From: Mucilaginibacter sp.
Lineage (GTDB): Bacteria > Bacteroidota > Bacteroidia > Sphingobacteriales > Sphingobacteriaceae
Length of the DNA: 64,000 nucleotides
Reading direction: 5' to 3'
NCBI GenBank assembly: GCA_028288025.1
Contig: JAQBOM010000006.1
Location: forward strand, 1-64,000
Below the pieces are notes generated by a model that saw only the letters and a list, made by a program, of their open reading frames with translations, made no database searches and was not told where the DNA came from. A program made the position numbers and the translations under genes. Of this stretch, positions 24,684 to 33,806 are shown piece by piece (the first letter of the stretch is position 1; each line of letters opens with the position of its first letter).

Positions 24684-25538
24684 ATGAAAAAAATATGCGT
24701 GCCTTGTACTTTGCTGCTATTTGCGATGAGTTTTGCCAGTTCTGCACAGTCGGGAAAACAGCTTTTTACGCATGCTATTGGCGTGCAGGCCTATACCTAC
24801 CGCAACAGTTTCCCCCTGGGAGTGGCGGCGGTGTTAGATAGCATTAAATCATTGGGCATAACCGAAATGGAGGGCACCAACCCAAAAAACATCAGTCCTG
24901 AAGAATTTAAAAAACTGCTGGATGAGCGGCATATCTCTGTGCCTTCAATCGGCGCGGATTATGGGCTGATCACCAAAGACCCGGAAGCCGTTATAAAACA
25001 GGCCAAGTTTTTTGGTGCGAAATATGTAATGGTGGCCTGGATACCACATGGCAAAACTTTCACTATTGACAACGCAAAGCAGGCGGTTAACGACTTCAAC
25101 CACGCTGGTAAAATCCTAAAAGAAAACGGCCTGATCTTGTGTTACCACGATCATGGCTATGAATTTGGCCCTTACGGGAATGGAACGCTGTTCGATTATA
25201 TCGCCCAAAATACCAATCCGGACTATCTATCCTTTGAAATGGACATCATGTGGACCTTTCATGGAGGCGCCGACCCGGCTAAACTGCTATACAAATACGG
25301 GAGTCGCTGGAAACTGGTGCACCTCAAAGATATCCGAAAAGGCATCGCTAACGATCTCACCGGCGGCACCGATACGCACAATGATATGGCGGTCGGCACC
25401 GGCCAGATCAATTATCCAGAAGTGATAAAAGCAACCAATGCGGTGGGCATAAAACACTATTTTATTGAGGATGAAAGCCCCGATCATGCTACGCAGATAC
25501 CGATAACGATTGCTTATTTGAGGGGTTTGAGGAAGTAA
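24684..25538 (+). CDS. Exported sugar phosphate isomerase/epimerase-like TIM-barrel protein
   Basis: Protein of 284 residues with a Sec signal (MKKICVPCTLLLFAMSFASS) and an AP-endonuclease-2/xylose-isomerase-type TIM barrel. Likely metal ligands are Glu in ITEMEGTN, His in CYHDHGYEFG, Asp/Glu in FEMDIMW, His in LVHLKD and Glu in FIEDESPD. I chose the ATG at 24684 because it begins the signal peptide; an ATG 39 bp upstream adds residues that spoil it. The next gene, 81 bp downstream, is a Gfo/Idh/MocA oxidoreductase with a twin-arginine signal, a frequent pair in Bacteroidota, suggesting a shared periplasmic pathway for oxidising and rearranging a sugar or cyclitol. Confidence 0.88.
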   Translation: MKKICVPCTLLLFAMSFASSAQSGKQLFTHAIGVQAYTYRNSFPLGVAAVLDSIKSLGITEMEGTNPKNISPEEFKKLLDERHISVPSIGADYGLITKDPEAVIKQAKFFGAKYVMVAWIPHGKTFTIDNAKQAVNDFNHAGKILKENGLILCYHDHGYEFGPYGNGTLFDYIAQNTNPDYLSFEMDIMWTFHGGADPAKLLYKYGSRWKLVHLKDIRKGIANDLTGGTDTHNDMAVGTGQINYPEVIKATNAVGIKHYFIEDESPDHATQIPITIAYLRGLRK

Positions 25539-25552
25539 ACTTTCGCTGATGT

Positions 25553-25587
25553 AAACTTACGAAGTTTTAAAAACCTCGTAAGTTTTT
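25553..25587 (+). terminator. Hairpin between the isomerase and oxidoreductase genes
   Basis: Arms AAACTTACGA (25553-25562) and TCGTAAGTTT (25576-25585) are fully complementary and followed by TT, completing a run of five T. It probably reduces or processes readthrough into the next gene. A degenerate copy of the same word lies near 39272-39303. Confidence 0.65.
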
Positions 25588-25619
25588 CAGAACATAACCT
25601 AACTAATTATAAATCAACT

Positions 25620-26921
25620 ATGAATCCAGATCAAAAACCACAATCAACCATGAACCGGCGCAAATTCATCGAAAAAGCATCGGTGATGTCAGCCTTTATG
25701 ATCGTCCCACGATTTGTGCTGGGCGGCAGGGGCTATACCGCACCGAGCGACCTGATCACCCTTGGCTTTATCGGCACGGGTAAACAGGCCGGTGGTTTGC
25801 AGGGATCATTTTTTGACACGAACGAAGTAAAGATCATTGCAGCGGCCGATGTTTACGGCGCCAAACTACAGCAGTTTGCAGGCCAGGTTAACCAGCATTA
25901 TGCGCTGAAGGCGGCGCAAACCAAGTACGCCGGCTGCACCACGTACGCTGATTTTCGCGACCTTTTATCCCGTAAGGATATTGACGCGGTGGTAATTGCC
26001 GTGCCCGATCACTGGCATTCAGTATGCGCCATCCTGGCGGCAAGGGCCGGCAAGGATATTTATTGCGAAAAGCCGTTATCGTTGACCATTAAAGAAGGCC
26101 GGGCTATGGTGGAAGAATCAAGAAAACATAAACGTGTATTTCAGACCGGGAGCATGCAGCGCTCCTGGCCAGAATTCCGGCAGGCGGTAGAACTGGTGCG
26201 CAACGGCTATATCGGCGACATAAAAACCGTAAAAGTAAATGTTGGCCCGTCACCTATACCATATAATCTGCCCGCAGAGCAAACGCCTGAGTCACTGAAT
26301 TGGGATTTTTGGCTGGGGCCTAGCTCCCTGCAGGTATATAATCATGCCGTGGCGCCTGGGTTAACTGATGATTTCTGGGCCAAATGGCGGAATTACAAAG
26401 AGTTTGGCGGCGGCGGTATGACCGACTGGGGCGCGCACATGTTTGACATTGCACAATGGGGTTTGAATATGGACGACAGCGGCCCGGTAACGATAACACC
26501 ACCGGATAAGGATCATCCGTTTTTAACATATCAATATGCAAACGGCATAACCATGACCCACGAGCCGGAAGGTAACCAGGGCTTAACCTTTGTTGGCACC
26601 GAAGGGAATATACACGTAGTACGAGGTAAACTGGAAACAACCCCGGAAAGCTTAAAAGACAAGATTATCGGCCAGAACGAAAAACACGTTTACCTGAGTA
26701 CTGATCATTACAAGGATTTTTTGCAGGCTATCCGCGACCGAACCAAACCGGTTGCCGATGTTGAAATTGGCCACCGCACGGCAACTGTGTGCAACATAGG
26801 CAACATTGCCTACCAGTTGAAACGCCCGCTGCATTGGAACCCGCATAAAGAAGAATTCAAGAACGACGATGAAGCCAACCGTTTGCGAAGCCGGGAAATG
26901 CGGAAAGAATGGATAGTATAG
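25620..26921 (+). CDS. Gfo/Idh/MocA-family oxidoreductase with twin-arginine signal
   Basis: NAD(P)-dependent sugar or cyclitol dehydrogenase family, 433 residues. The signal MNRRKFIEKASVMSAFMIVP contains the twin-arginine motif (RRKF), so the folded, cofactor-loaded protein should go to the periplasm. The Rossmann start is ITLGFIGTGKQ; the catalytic-region motif is DIYCEKPLSL near residue 150. The C-terminal half shows GGGGMTDWGAHMFDIAQWGL. The ATG at 25620 precedes a second ATG at 25650 that starts the signal proper; either may be used. It is linked with the upstream isomerase-like gene. Confidence 0.92.
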   Translation: MNPDQKPQSTMNRRKFIEKASVMSAFMIVPRFVLGGRGYTAPSDLITLGFIGTGKQAGGLQGSFFDTNEVKIIAAADVYGAKLQQFAGQVNQHYALKAAQTKYAGCTTYADFRDLLSRKDIDAVVIAVPDHWHSVCAILAARAGKDIYCEKPLSLTIKEGRAMVEESRKHKRVFQTGSMQRSWPEFRQAVELVRNGYIGDIKTVKVNVGPSPIPYNLPAEQTPESLNWDFWLGPSSLQVYNHAVAPGLTDDFWAKWRNYKEFGGGGMTDWGAHMFDIAQWGLNMDDSGPVTITPPDKDHPFLTYQYANGITMTHEPEGNQGLTFVGTEGNIHVVRGKLETTPESLKDKIIGQNEKHVYLSTDHYKDFLQAIRDRTKPVADVEIGHRTATVCNIGNIAYQLKRPLHWNPHKEEFKNDDEANRLRSREMRKEWIV

Positions 26922-26993
26922 AATAAGCTAAAAACGGAAAGATCAAAGCTGATGCCTCCACACTTTGGACTTTCTGCTTTAAGCTTCTACCTT

Positions 26994-28973
26994 CTATTTA
27001 CTAAACCCAACCAGCCGATGTAATTTCACCGGGTCGTAAATACGGCCCGCCTTTATAACCGTGGTTACATTACGGATATCTCTTATGCGGTTTAAAGGAT
27101 TGCCGTCAACAATAACCAGGTCGGCGTGTTTGCCGGCTTCTATCGAGCCGGTTTGCTTATCCAGTTTCATCGCCCGTGAGGGGGCAATGGTAGCTGTCTT
27201 TATCGCCTGCATAGGCGTTAAACCGGCTTCAACGTATAGTTCCAGTTCACGGTCGAGGCTGAAACCGGGGAATCCCTGGTCGGTTCCGGCTATAATGGGT
27301 ACGCCGGCATCGTAAAGTATTTTCACGATTTTCATCATGCTTTGAAATAGCGGCTTAAACTTCGCGGCACCGGCCGGATCCTGGCCTGTATTTTTAAATA
27401 AAGCCTGCAGCGGTAAGGGTAAGGTATAAAATGCAGGCTCCATCACGGTAATATCTTCCTTTACGGAGCGAAAACTCATTTCAAACACCCCAATTGTTGG
27501 GTCAATAACAGTATGGTGCCGTTTTATAAAATTTATCGCGGCGATGCTAGTTGAATCTTCAAAATTTATCGAACGGTCTTTGTTCCGTTTCATCATTGAA
27601 TACACATAATTGGTATGATTCACCATGTCCAAACCCGAGTCTACGCCGGCTTGTAAAGTCATGCCGTTGGGAATATGGCCGGTAACCGGCAACCCCAGGC
27701 GGTGCGCTTCGTCGCAGATCACTTTTACAATAGCCGGTTTCACCGAGCTGTAAATTTTTATCTGGACAAAGCCATTGTTGTAATACCGGTCAACATATTT
27801 TATGGCTTCTTCCTTTGTATCAGCCTGTATAATGCCCAGGGCTATCGGACCCTTACCATCAATAATGCCGGCCTTTAATATTTTGGGGCCTATACCCTGA
27901 CCATCGTCGATGGCTTTTTGAATGGCATTGATATAGCCGTATTCGTTACCGCAATCACGTACGGTAGTGACGCCCGCCGCCAAGTAGGCCGGCCCCCACT
28001 CTGCTTGCTCAAAATGCGCGTGCATGTCCCATAACCCGGGTAAGACAGTTTTGCCTTTGGCATCAATAATTCTGGCGCCTTTTGGAATAACTACCTGGCC
28101 CGCCCTTCCCACTTTTTTAATGATACCGTTCTCTATCAGCACAACCGAGTTCGGAATGGTTTTATCATTGATCACATCGACAACTGTTCCGCCTACTACC
28201 GCGATAATTTTATCACCGGCGACGGATGTAGGTATGGCCTTTGTAAACAGCCGCATGCTATAGGTAGCCGCCCGGCTAATTAATGTGGGCAGTAGCGCCT
28301 CGTACGGCTCGCGCATCATTTCCAGCTTATCGGCTTCCGCATCGTTGGTGATCAGGCACATCAACCGGCCGTCGTGATCGGCCCATAGCAACTCGTTGCC
28401 CCAAATTATCCCGGTTATTGTGAACCTGTCCAATATCAACGGTTTATTGTCGAAACTAAGCGTGTCATAGCCGTCTTTTCTGATTTGAACGGACCCGAAG
28501 GGCAGCGTTGTTATAGAAACCGGGTGGTTATGGTTTTTCCAGTATTGCAATAGTACCTGCTGCACTGTTCCCGGCGAATACCCGGCAACGGGGAATGTTA
28601 GCGGGGTTAATCTTTGCGTATAATTTGAGTCGTTTACCTTTATCTGTGCATTAGTGCCCACTATATTAATTTCATCATTGATCGACGACGACCTCGATGT
28701 ACGGCCTTTTATTGTAAGCCCAAGCGGCTCCAATGCCTGTGTTAACCTAAGTTCAGCTTTTAACGGCACCGGGGCACCGCGGTCGACGAACTTAAAATCA
28801 ATAGTATATGTAATTCCCTTATCCGTTTTAACACGATGATAGGTTTCCTTACCGATATGCTGTTCAAATTTATGGAGAAAGAAAGTTCCGCTATCGGCAA
28901 TAGCGGTATTTTGCGCCTGGGCATTAAAAAATAACCCCATTAAACACAGCAGGAGAACCCTGTATTTTTTCAT
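26994..28973 (-). CDS. Exported amidohydrolase (imidazolonepropionase-like)
   Basis: Metal-dependent hydrolase of 659 residues with a Sec signal (MKKYRVLLLCLMGLFFNAQA). An N-terminal region of about 270 residues without motif I recognise precedes the amidohydrolase domain, which starts with a small beta part (VVDVINDKTIPNSVVLIENG) and carries VLPGLWDMHAHFE (two metal His), PVTGHIPNG, MVNHTNY and IIAGTDQGFPG (Asp). The end TGSIEAGKHADLVIVDGNPL is typical of the family. Members include prolidases, isoaspartyl peptidases and other amide hydrolases; the substrate is open. The ATG at 28971-28973 was chosen because it begins the signal; an ATG 75 bp upstream gives an unlikely leader. Confidence 0.9.
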   Translation of the reverse strand: MKKYRVLLLCLMGLFFNAQAQNTAIADSGTFFLHKFEQHIGKETYHRVKTDKGITYTIDFKFVDRGAPVPLKAELRLTQALEPLGLTIKGRTSRSSSINDEINIVGTNAQIKVNDSNYTQRLTPLTFPVAGYSPGTVQQVLLQYWKNHNHPVSITTLPFGSVQIRKDGYDTLSFDNKPLILDRFTITGIIWGNELLWADHDGRLMCLITNDAEADKLEMMREPYEALLPTLISRAATYSMRLFTKAIPTSVAGDKIIAVVGGTVVDVINDKTIPNSVVLIENGIIKKVGRAGQVVIPKGARIIDAKGKTVLPGLWDMHAHFEQAEWGPAYLAAGVTTVRDCGNEYGYINAIQKAIDDGQGIGPKILKAGIIDGKGPIALGIIQADTKEEAIKYVDRYYNNGFVQIKIYSSVKPAIVKVICDEAHRLGLPVTGHIPNGMTLQAGVDSGLDMVNHTNYVYSMMKRNKDRSINFEDSTSIAAINFIKRHHTVIDPTIGVFEMSFRSVKEDITVMEPAFYTLPLPLQALFKNTGQDPAGAAKFKPLFQSMMKIVKILYDAGVPIIAGTDQGFPGFSLDRELELYVEAGLTPMQAIKTATIAPSRAMKLDKQTGSIEAGKHADLVIVDGNPLNRIRDIRNVTTVIKAGRIYDPVKLHRLVGFSK

Positions 28974-29030
28974 GATGATAAAATTTAGGTAACCATACTG
29001 CAAGTTATCATTTTTTTGGAAACAAAACTG

Positions 29031-29061
29031 AAAAAGAAAACCGGACAATTATGCCCGGTTT
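29031..29061 (-). terminator. Intrinsic terminator of the ammonium transporter gene
   Basis: On the minus strand AAACCGG and CCGGTTT form a 7-bp stem around a 10-nt loop and are followed by TCTTTTT. It lies 32 bp after the amt stop codon. Confidence 0.8.
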
Positions 29062-29092
29062 AATATAATAAAGGTTTAAAAATTGGCTTTAA

Positions 29093-30400
29093 TTATAACT
29101 TCTCGCCATGCTGGCTGATGTCGAGGCCGATAACCTCGTCGTCGGCTGATACGCGTAGCGGCGAGATCATGTCGGTGATCTTCAATAACAACAATGATCC
29201 GAAAAATGAAAATATCGAAACCACTACCATGGCTATACATTGCACAAAAAACAGGTGCGTATGGCCAAAAAACAAACCATCGCCGGTGGTATTGCCTGCG
29301 TTAACATTTTGATTGGCAAATACGCCGGTTAGCAGCATCCCCACCATACCGCCCACGCCGTGGCATGGGAATACATCGAGCGTATCGTCAATGGTTGTAC
29401 GGGTACGCCATTCAACGACAAGGTTACTAACTACTGCCGAAATGATACCAATAGCCAGGGAATGCGGTACAGAAACATAACCCGCTGCGGGGGTAATTGC
29501 AACGAGCCCAACCACAGCGCCTATACAGGTACCCATTGCGGATGGCTTTTTCCCGCGCAGCATGTCAAAAAATATCCAGGTAAGGCCGGCCGCAGCGGAA
29601 GCCGTTGTGCTGGTTGCCAGCGCTGTTACCGCTAAATGGTTCGCGCCAAATGCCGAACCGGCATTGAAACCAAACCAGCCAAACCATAAAAGGCCTGTAC
29701 CGATCATCACATAAGTGATGCGGGCCGGTGCATGGTTGGGTTCGTTCCGTCGTTTTAAATAAAGCGCCGATGCCAGGGCCGCCCATCCGGCCGACATGTG
29801 TACAACCGTTCCACCTGCAAAATCAAGCACACCCAGTTTATTCAGCAGGCCGTCGGGGTGCCAGGTGCAGTGCGCCAGCGGAGAAAATATAAAAATGGAG
29901 AACAAGCATACAAATATGATATATGAATTAAAGCGTATCCGCTCGGCAAAAGCACCAGTGATCAGCGCTGGCGTGATAATGGCAAATTTTAACTGGTACA
30001 TCGCAAAAAGCAGCAAGGGGATAGTCGGCGCCTGTTTCCAGGTGGCATTGCTCAGCATACCCTTCATCATAAAATAAGTGGAAGGGTTCCCAACAACGCC
30101 ATGTATGCTTTCGCCGAATGCAAGGCTGAAACCAAAAATGCCCCATAATACGGTGATGATCACCATACAAACGATGCTTTGCAGCATGGTGGAGATCACA
30201 TTTTTTTTATTCACCATCCCGCCATAAAAAAAGGCAAGGCCGGGCGTCATGATCAGCACAAGTGCAGTCGACATTAGCATCCAGGCTATATCCCCGGTAT
30301 TAAAATGCGGATCGCCGGTATTATGCACCTCTACCGACGGGAAAATAAAGGTTAGCGTTAAAATAACTAAGATTAAAAAAAATGGGAAATAGCGTTTCAT
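29093..30400 (-). CDS. amt: Ammonium transporter (Amt/MEP family)
   Basis: Inner-membrane ammonium channel of 435 residues with eleven or twelve hydrophobic segments. Family motifs are MTPGLAFFYGGMVNKKN in helix 2, GAFAERIRFNSY, DFAGGTVVHMSAGWAALAS (first pore His) and the later VFPCHGVGGMVG (second pore His). The first hydrophobic segment could be a cleaved signal. It stands alone with its own terminator; no glnK/glnB regulator gene is adjacent, which is unusual for amt genes in many phyla. Confidence 0.96.
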   Translation of the reverse strand: MKRYFPFFLILVILTLTFIFPSVEVHNTGDPHFNTGDIAWMLMSTALVLIMTPGLAFFYGGMVNKKNVISTMLQSIVCMVIITVLWGIFGFSLAFGESIHGVVGNPSTYFMMKGMLSNATWKQAPTIPLLLFAMYQLKFAIITPALITGAFAERIRFNSYIIFVCLFSIFIFSPLAHCTWHPDGLLNKLGVLDFAGGTVVHMSAGWAALASALYLKRRNEPNHAPARITYVMIGTGLLWFGWFGFNAGSAFGANHLAVTALATSTTASAAAGLTWIFFDMLRGKKPSAMGTCIGAVVGLVAITPAAGYVSVPHSLAIGIISAVVSNLVVEWRTRTTIDDTLDVFPCHGVGGMVGMLLTGVFANQNVNAGNTTGDGLFFGHTHLFFVQCIAMVVVSIFSFFGSLLLLKITDMISPLRVSADDEVIGLDISQHGEKL

Positions 30401-30508
30401 GAAAACTGTAGGTTTTAATTAAAATTGGCGGGCTGAAAGTAGAATTTATATCATATAAAAATGAAATAAATCATACTTTTTTTGACAAAAGCTATCAAAA
30501 TTATTAGT

Positions 30509-32020
30509 TTATAAATGCTTCAGGAGCAAATCCGGGAAGATTCCTAATAAAACAAGTAAAAAACTTATGCTAATTGCTAAAATGATAATTTTATTTGATC
30601 TCCCTATATGATTTTCGGCTATTTCGCTCCGTTTTAAGAACAAATAGAGTGGGATTTTGATGTAGTAGAATAAAGATATCACCGTTGTTAAGGCGCCGGT
30701 TATCATTAATAACAATAACCATAGGTTGTGCCCCTGCTGGTAAACCCCATAAACAGCGGAAAATACAAACACCTTACCGGTAAAACCCGCAGTGACCGGC
30801 AAACCGGTTAATGACACTAGTACGATCACAAAACAGACAGAAGCCACCGGGTATTTAAGACCCAGCCCTCTGTAGCTTTCCACATCGTCGGCCCCGGCAA
30901 CATTGGCAAAATAGGTTGCAAGCGCCAGTGCACCAATATTTGCAAGGCCATAAACCGCCAGGTAATAAGTTAAAGCCGAAAGCCCGGTTGAGGTAAACGT
31001 AACAATCGCCATCAATGCAAATCCTGTATGACCGATACTCGAATAAGCCAACATGCGCTTGACATTCGTTTGCAGCACAGCGGCAAAGTTGCCTACTATC
31101 ATGGTGATAATGCCGATAACGGATAGAAACAACCGGAAATCAAACGAGGTCCATTTTGCAAAGAAGATGAACGGGGTTAAAAAGTTAATGAGTAAAGCAA
31201 ACCCGGCTATTTTTGGCAACGTTGACAACCATGCAGTTACTGGGGTTGACGCTCCTTCATAAACATCCGGAACCCAAAAGTGCATGGGCACAAAGGACAG
31301 CTTAAACCCTATCCCTGCCAGCACCAAAACCAGCGCGAACGACACAGCCATCGGATTTACCTGTGATAAGCCGGGTACCAGGTTGCCGCTGAATAAATAA
31401 AGCGAGCCGCCAAATCCATATAATAACGACATACCATACAGCATAATAGCCGATGATGCCGCGCCAAATAAAACATACTTTAACCCCGCCTCGGTACCAA
31501 AAGCGCTTTCGGACCGGTAAGCTACCATAAGGTATGAGCCGATGGAGACCATTTCAATAGCCAGATAGATAGATAACAGGTTTACTGCCATCGTCATGAG
31601 GTGCAGGCCAAATACGGTGCCGGTAACGATTGAATACAGGTCGGACAGGCCCTTTGAGTGCGCCGCAAGCCGGTCGTCCCAGGCAAAATAAAGCAGCAGC
31701 ACCAGCGACAGCACATCGATAACCAACTTAAAATTAATAGCCGTGTGTGTGATCAGCAGCATTTCGCTGAATATGAAATGACCGTTGCCCTGTCCGTTTA
31801 CTAATAACAAATGAGCCTGGTCAATATCTTTAAATAGCACTAACACCATTCCCGCGCAGGCTATAATACGGCAAAGCTTTTCGGAATTGCTGCCAAATAA
31901 CAGGTCGGTAACCAGCACGAGAATGAACAATGCCGCCAGGTAAATTTCGGGCATAAAATAGGGTATGCTGTCGAAAACATTATTTAAAGAGCCTGGCAAA
32001 AATGGCAGCAGATCGTGCAT
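30509..32020 (-). CDS. nuoN: NADH-quinone oxidoreductase subunit N
   Basis: Antiporter-like membrane subunit of respiratory complex I, 503 residues, about fourteen hydrophobic segments. The conserved core reads GIGFKLSFVPMHFWVPDVYE near residues 237-256 with the pump Lys, and LQTNVKRMLAYSSIGHTGF near 317-335 with the central Lys. It is the last gene of the nuoH-N run, 11 bp after nuoM. Confidence 0.97.
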   Translation of the reverse strand: MHDLLPFLPGSLNNVFDSIPYFMPEIYLAALFILVLVTDLLFGSNSEKLCRIIACAGMVLVLFKDIDQAHLLLVNGQGNGHFIFSEMLLITHTAINFKLVIDVLSLVLLLYFAWDDRLAAHSKGLSDLYSIVTGTVFGLHLMTMAVNLLSIYLAIEMVSIGSYLMVAYRSESAFGTEAGLKYVLFGAASSAIMLYGMSLLYGFGGSLYLFSGNLVPGLSQVNPMAVSFALVLVLAGIGFKLSFVPMHFWVPDVYEGASTPVTAWLSTLPKIAGFALLINFLTPFIFFAKWTSFDFRLFLSVIGIITMIVGNFAAVLQTNVKRMLAYSSIGHTGFALMAIVTFTSTGLSALTYYLAVYGLANIGALALATYFANVAGADDVESYRGLGLKYPVASVCFVIVLVSLTGLPVTAGFTGKVFVFSAVYGVYQQGHNLWLLLLMITGALTTVISLFYYIKIPLYLFLKRSEIAENHIGRSNKIIILAISISFLLVLLGIFPDLLLKHL

Positions 32021-32031
32021 GGGTTATTGAA

Positions 32032-33639
32032 CTATATAGTATGCTGAAAAAACTGGACAAGAGCCAGCACCGAATCATTAACCTTATCAAACACCAGCGA
32101 AGGCATTAATCCTAAAGCCAATACCATCAGTGCCAACGGCACCAGTGTTATTTTTTCGCGGAAATTGAGGTCGGTTAAAGCGGTTTCCCAAACGGAGCCG
32201 CCCTTTAAATGTACCTGCCCGAAAAACATGCGCTGCAGGGTCCATAAAAAATAGGCCGCACCCAATAAAATACCCAGCGACCCGCAAACCGCCATCCAAT
32301 ACGGCAATAAGCCATTTACCGAATGTGATTTAAACGCACCCATTAGCGAAAAAGCCTCGCCAATGAATGCGGAAAAACCCGGCAGGCCCAGCGAGGCAAA
32401 AAATGCGATCATCACAAATGCAGTATACTGCGGCATAATAGAGGCCAAACCCCTGAAGTGTCCGATACCCCTATCGTGTACCCTGTTGTAAACCACCCCT
32501 GCCAAAAAGAACAGCATGGTCGACAGAAAACCGTGGCTTACCATTTGCATTACCGCGCCGCTTATGCCTTCGGTGGTTTGGGAGGCGATGCCAAGCAAAA
32601 CAAAGCCCATATGCGACACGGATGAATAGGCTATCATCCGTTTCAAATCTTTTTGGGCAAGCGCGTTCATCGCGCCGTACAGGATAGAAATTACCCCCAG
32701 CAATCCCAGCCAGTAAGCATCCGCGGAAGCGATATCAGGGAAAATGCTTAAACAAACCCGTATAATGCCATATCCGCCAACCTTAAGTAGTATTCCCGCG
32801 AGGATAATAGAAACCGGCGTAGGCGCCTCCACGTGCGCGTCGGGCAGCCAGGTGTGCAAGGGCACCACCGGCACTTTAATGGCAAAAGCAATAAATAATA
32901 CAATAAAGCCAACGGCCCTTGCCGGAAATCCGAATATGGTTTGGTGGCTTAAAGCCGAGAATACCGAGCCCGCCTGGTAGTTTGCCGGGTTCATCATCTG
33001 CACCATATTATAGGTGTGATTGCCCGTTGCCGGATCTTTAACCGATAGGTAGAGCCCGATCATCACCAGCAGCATAAAAACAGACCCAAATAAGGTATAG
33101 AGAAAGAATTTGATAGCAGCATACTCGCGCCTCGCACCGCCCCACATCCCGATAAGGAAATACAGCGGCAGCAGCATTAATTCATAAAAGATATAGAAAA
33201 GGAAAAAGTCGAGCGAGCAGAATACCCCGATAACGGCCATATCCAGTATCAGGAAGAGTACAAAAAATCCTTTTAAGTTGCTTTTGATCTCCCATGAGGC
33301 AAGGGCGGCTATCACCAGTACAAACGAGGTCATGACCAGTAGCGCGATAGACAGGCCGTCGATACCCACAAAATATTCGATCTGCATTTTACCCATGGCG
33401 CCCATGTCGAGATCGATCCATGGCAATTTTTGGACAAACTGGAACTGGCCTTCGTGATTAACTCCGCCAAAATCCGCACCGGTTTTGAAGTTGCAATAGA
33501 TCCATACGCTCAAACCCAATTGTACCAGGGTAGCGAGCAGGGTAATATATTTAAAGCTGTCACGCCACGCCGACGGCAGCACCGCAACGATAATGCCGAA
33601 CAGGATAGGTGTGAATATGAGAAGGGTTAGTATGTTCAT
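32032..33639 (-). CDS. nuoM: NADH-quinone oxidoreductase subunit M
   Basis: Antiporter-like membrane subunit of complex I, 535 residues. Motifs include FYIFYELMLLPLYFLIGMWG with the conserved Glu, KVPVVPLHTWLPDAHVEAPT near residues 255-275, and LAQKDLKRMIAYSSVSHMGF near 325-345. Length and helix number fit NuoM. It is separated from nuoL by 167 bp filled with an inverted word repeat, whereas the other nuo borders are overlaps or short gaps. Confidence 0.97.
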   Translation of the reverse strand: MNILTLLIFTPILFGIIVAVLPSAWRDSFKYITLLATLVQLGLSVWIYCNFKTGADFGGVNHEGQFQFVQKLPWIDLDMGAMGKMQIEYFVGIDGLSIALLVMTSFVLVIAALASWEIKSNLKGFFVLFLILDMAVIGVFCSLDFFLFYIFYELMLLPLYFLIGMWGGARREYAAIKFFLYTLFGSVFMLLVMIGLYLSVKDPATGNHTYNMVQMMNPANYQAGSVFSALSHQTIFGFPARAVGFIVLFIAFAIKVPVVPLHTWLPDAHVEAPTPVSIILAGILLKVGGYGIIRVCLSIFPDIASADAYWLGLLGVISILYGAMNALAQKDLKRMIAYSSVSHMGFVLLGIASQTTEGISGAVMQMVSHGFLSTMLFFLAGVVYNRVHDRGIGHFRGLASIMPQYTAFVMIAFFASLGLPGFSAFIGEAFSLMGAFKSHSVNGLLPYWMAVCGSLGILLGAAYFLWTLQRMFFGQVHLKGGSVWETALTDLNFREKITLVPLALMVLALGLMPSLVFDKVNDSVLALVQFFQHTI

Positions 33640-33806
33640 TTAAGAGGTTAGAGACTGGAGATCAGAGGTTAGATTTATTAATGCTTTTAAAATTATGGAT
33701 ATTCATTACACTTTATGTTTTCTATGTCAAATATGTTCCGGTTCAGAAAAATTATATTCAGTTAGATGGCGTTGCTAATCTCTAATCACCAACCTCTAAT
33801 CACTAC
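33640..33806. repeat. Word-type inverted repeat between nuoL and nuoM
   Basis: The left end carries GAGGTTAGAGA and GATCAGAGGTTAGA (33645-33674); the right end carries CTAATCTCTAATCACCAACC and CTAATCACTACC (33774-33806), which is its reverse complement in word order. The arms are about 100 bp apart, so the hairpin would have a long loop. Confidence 0.65.
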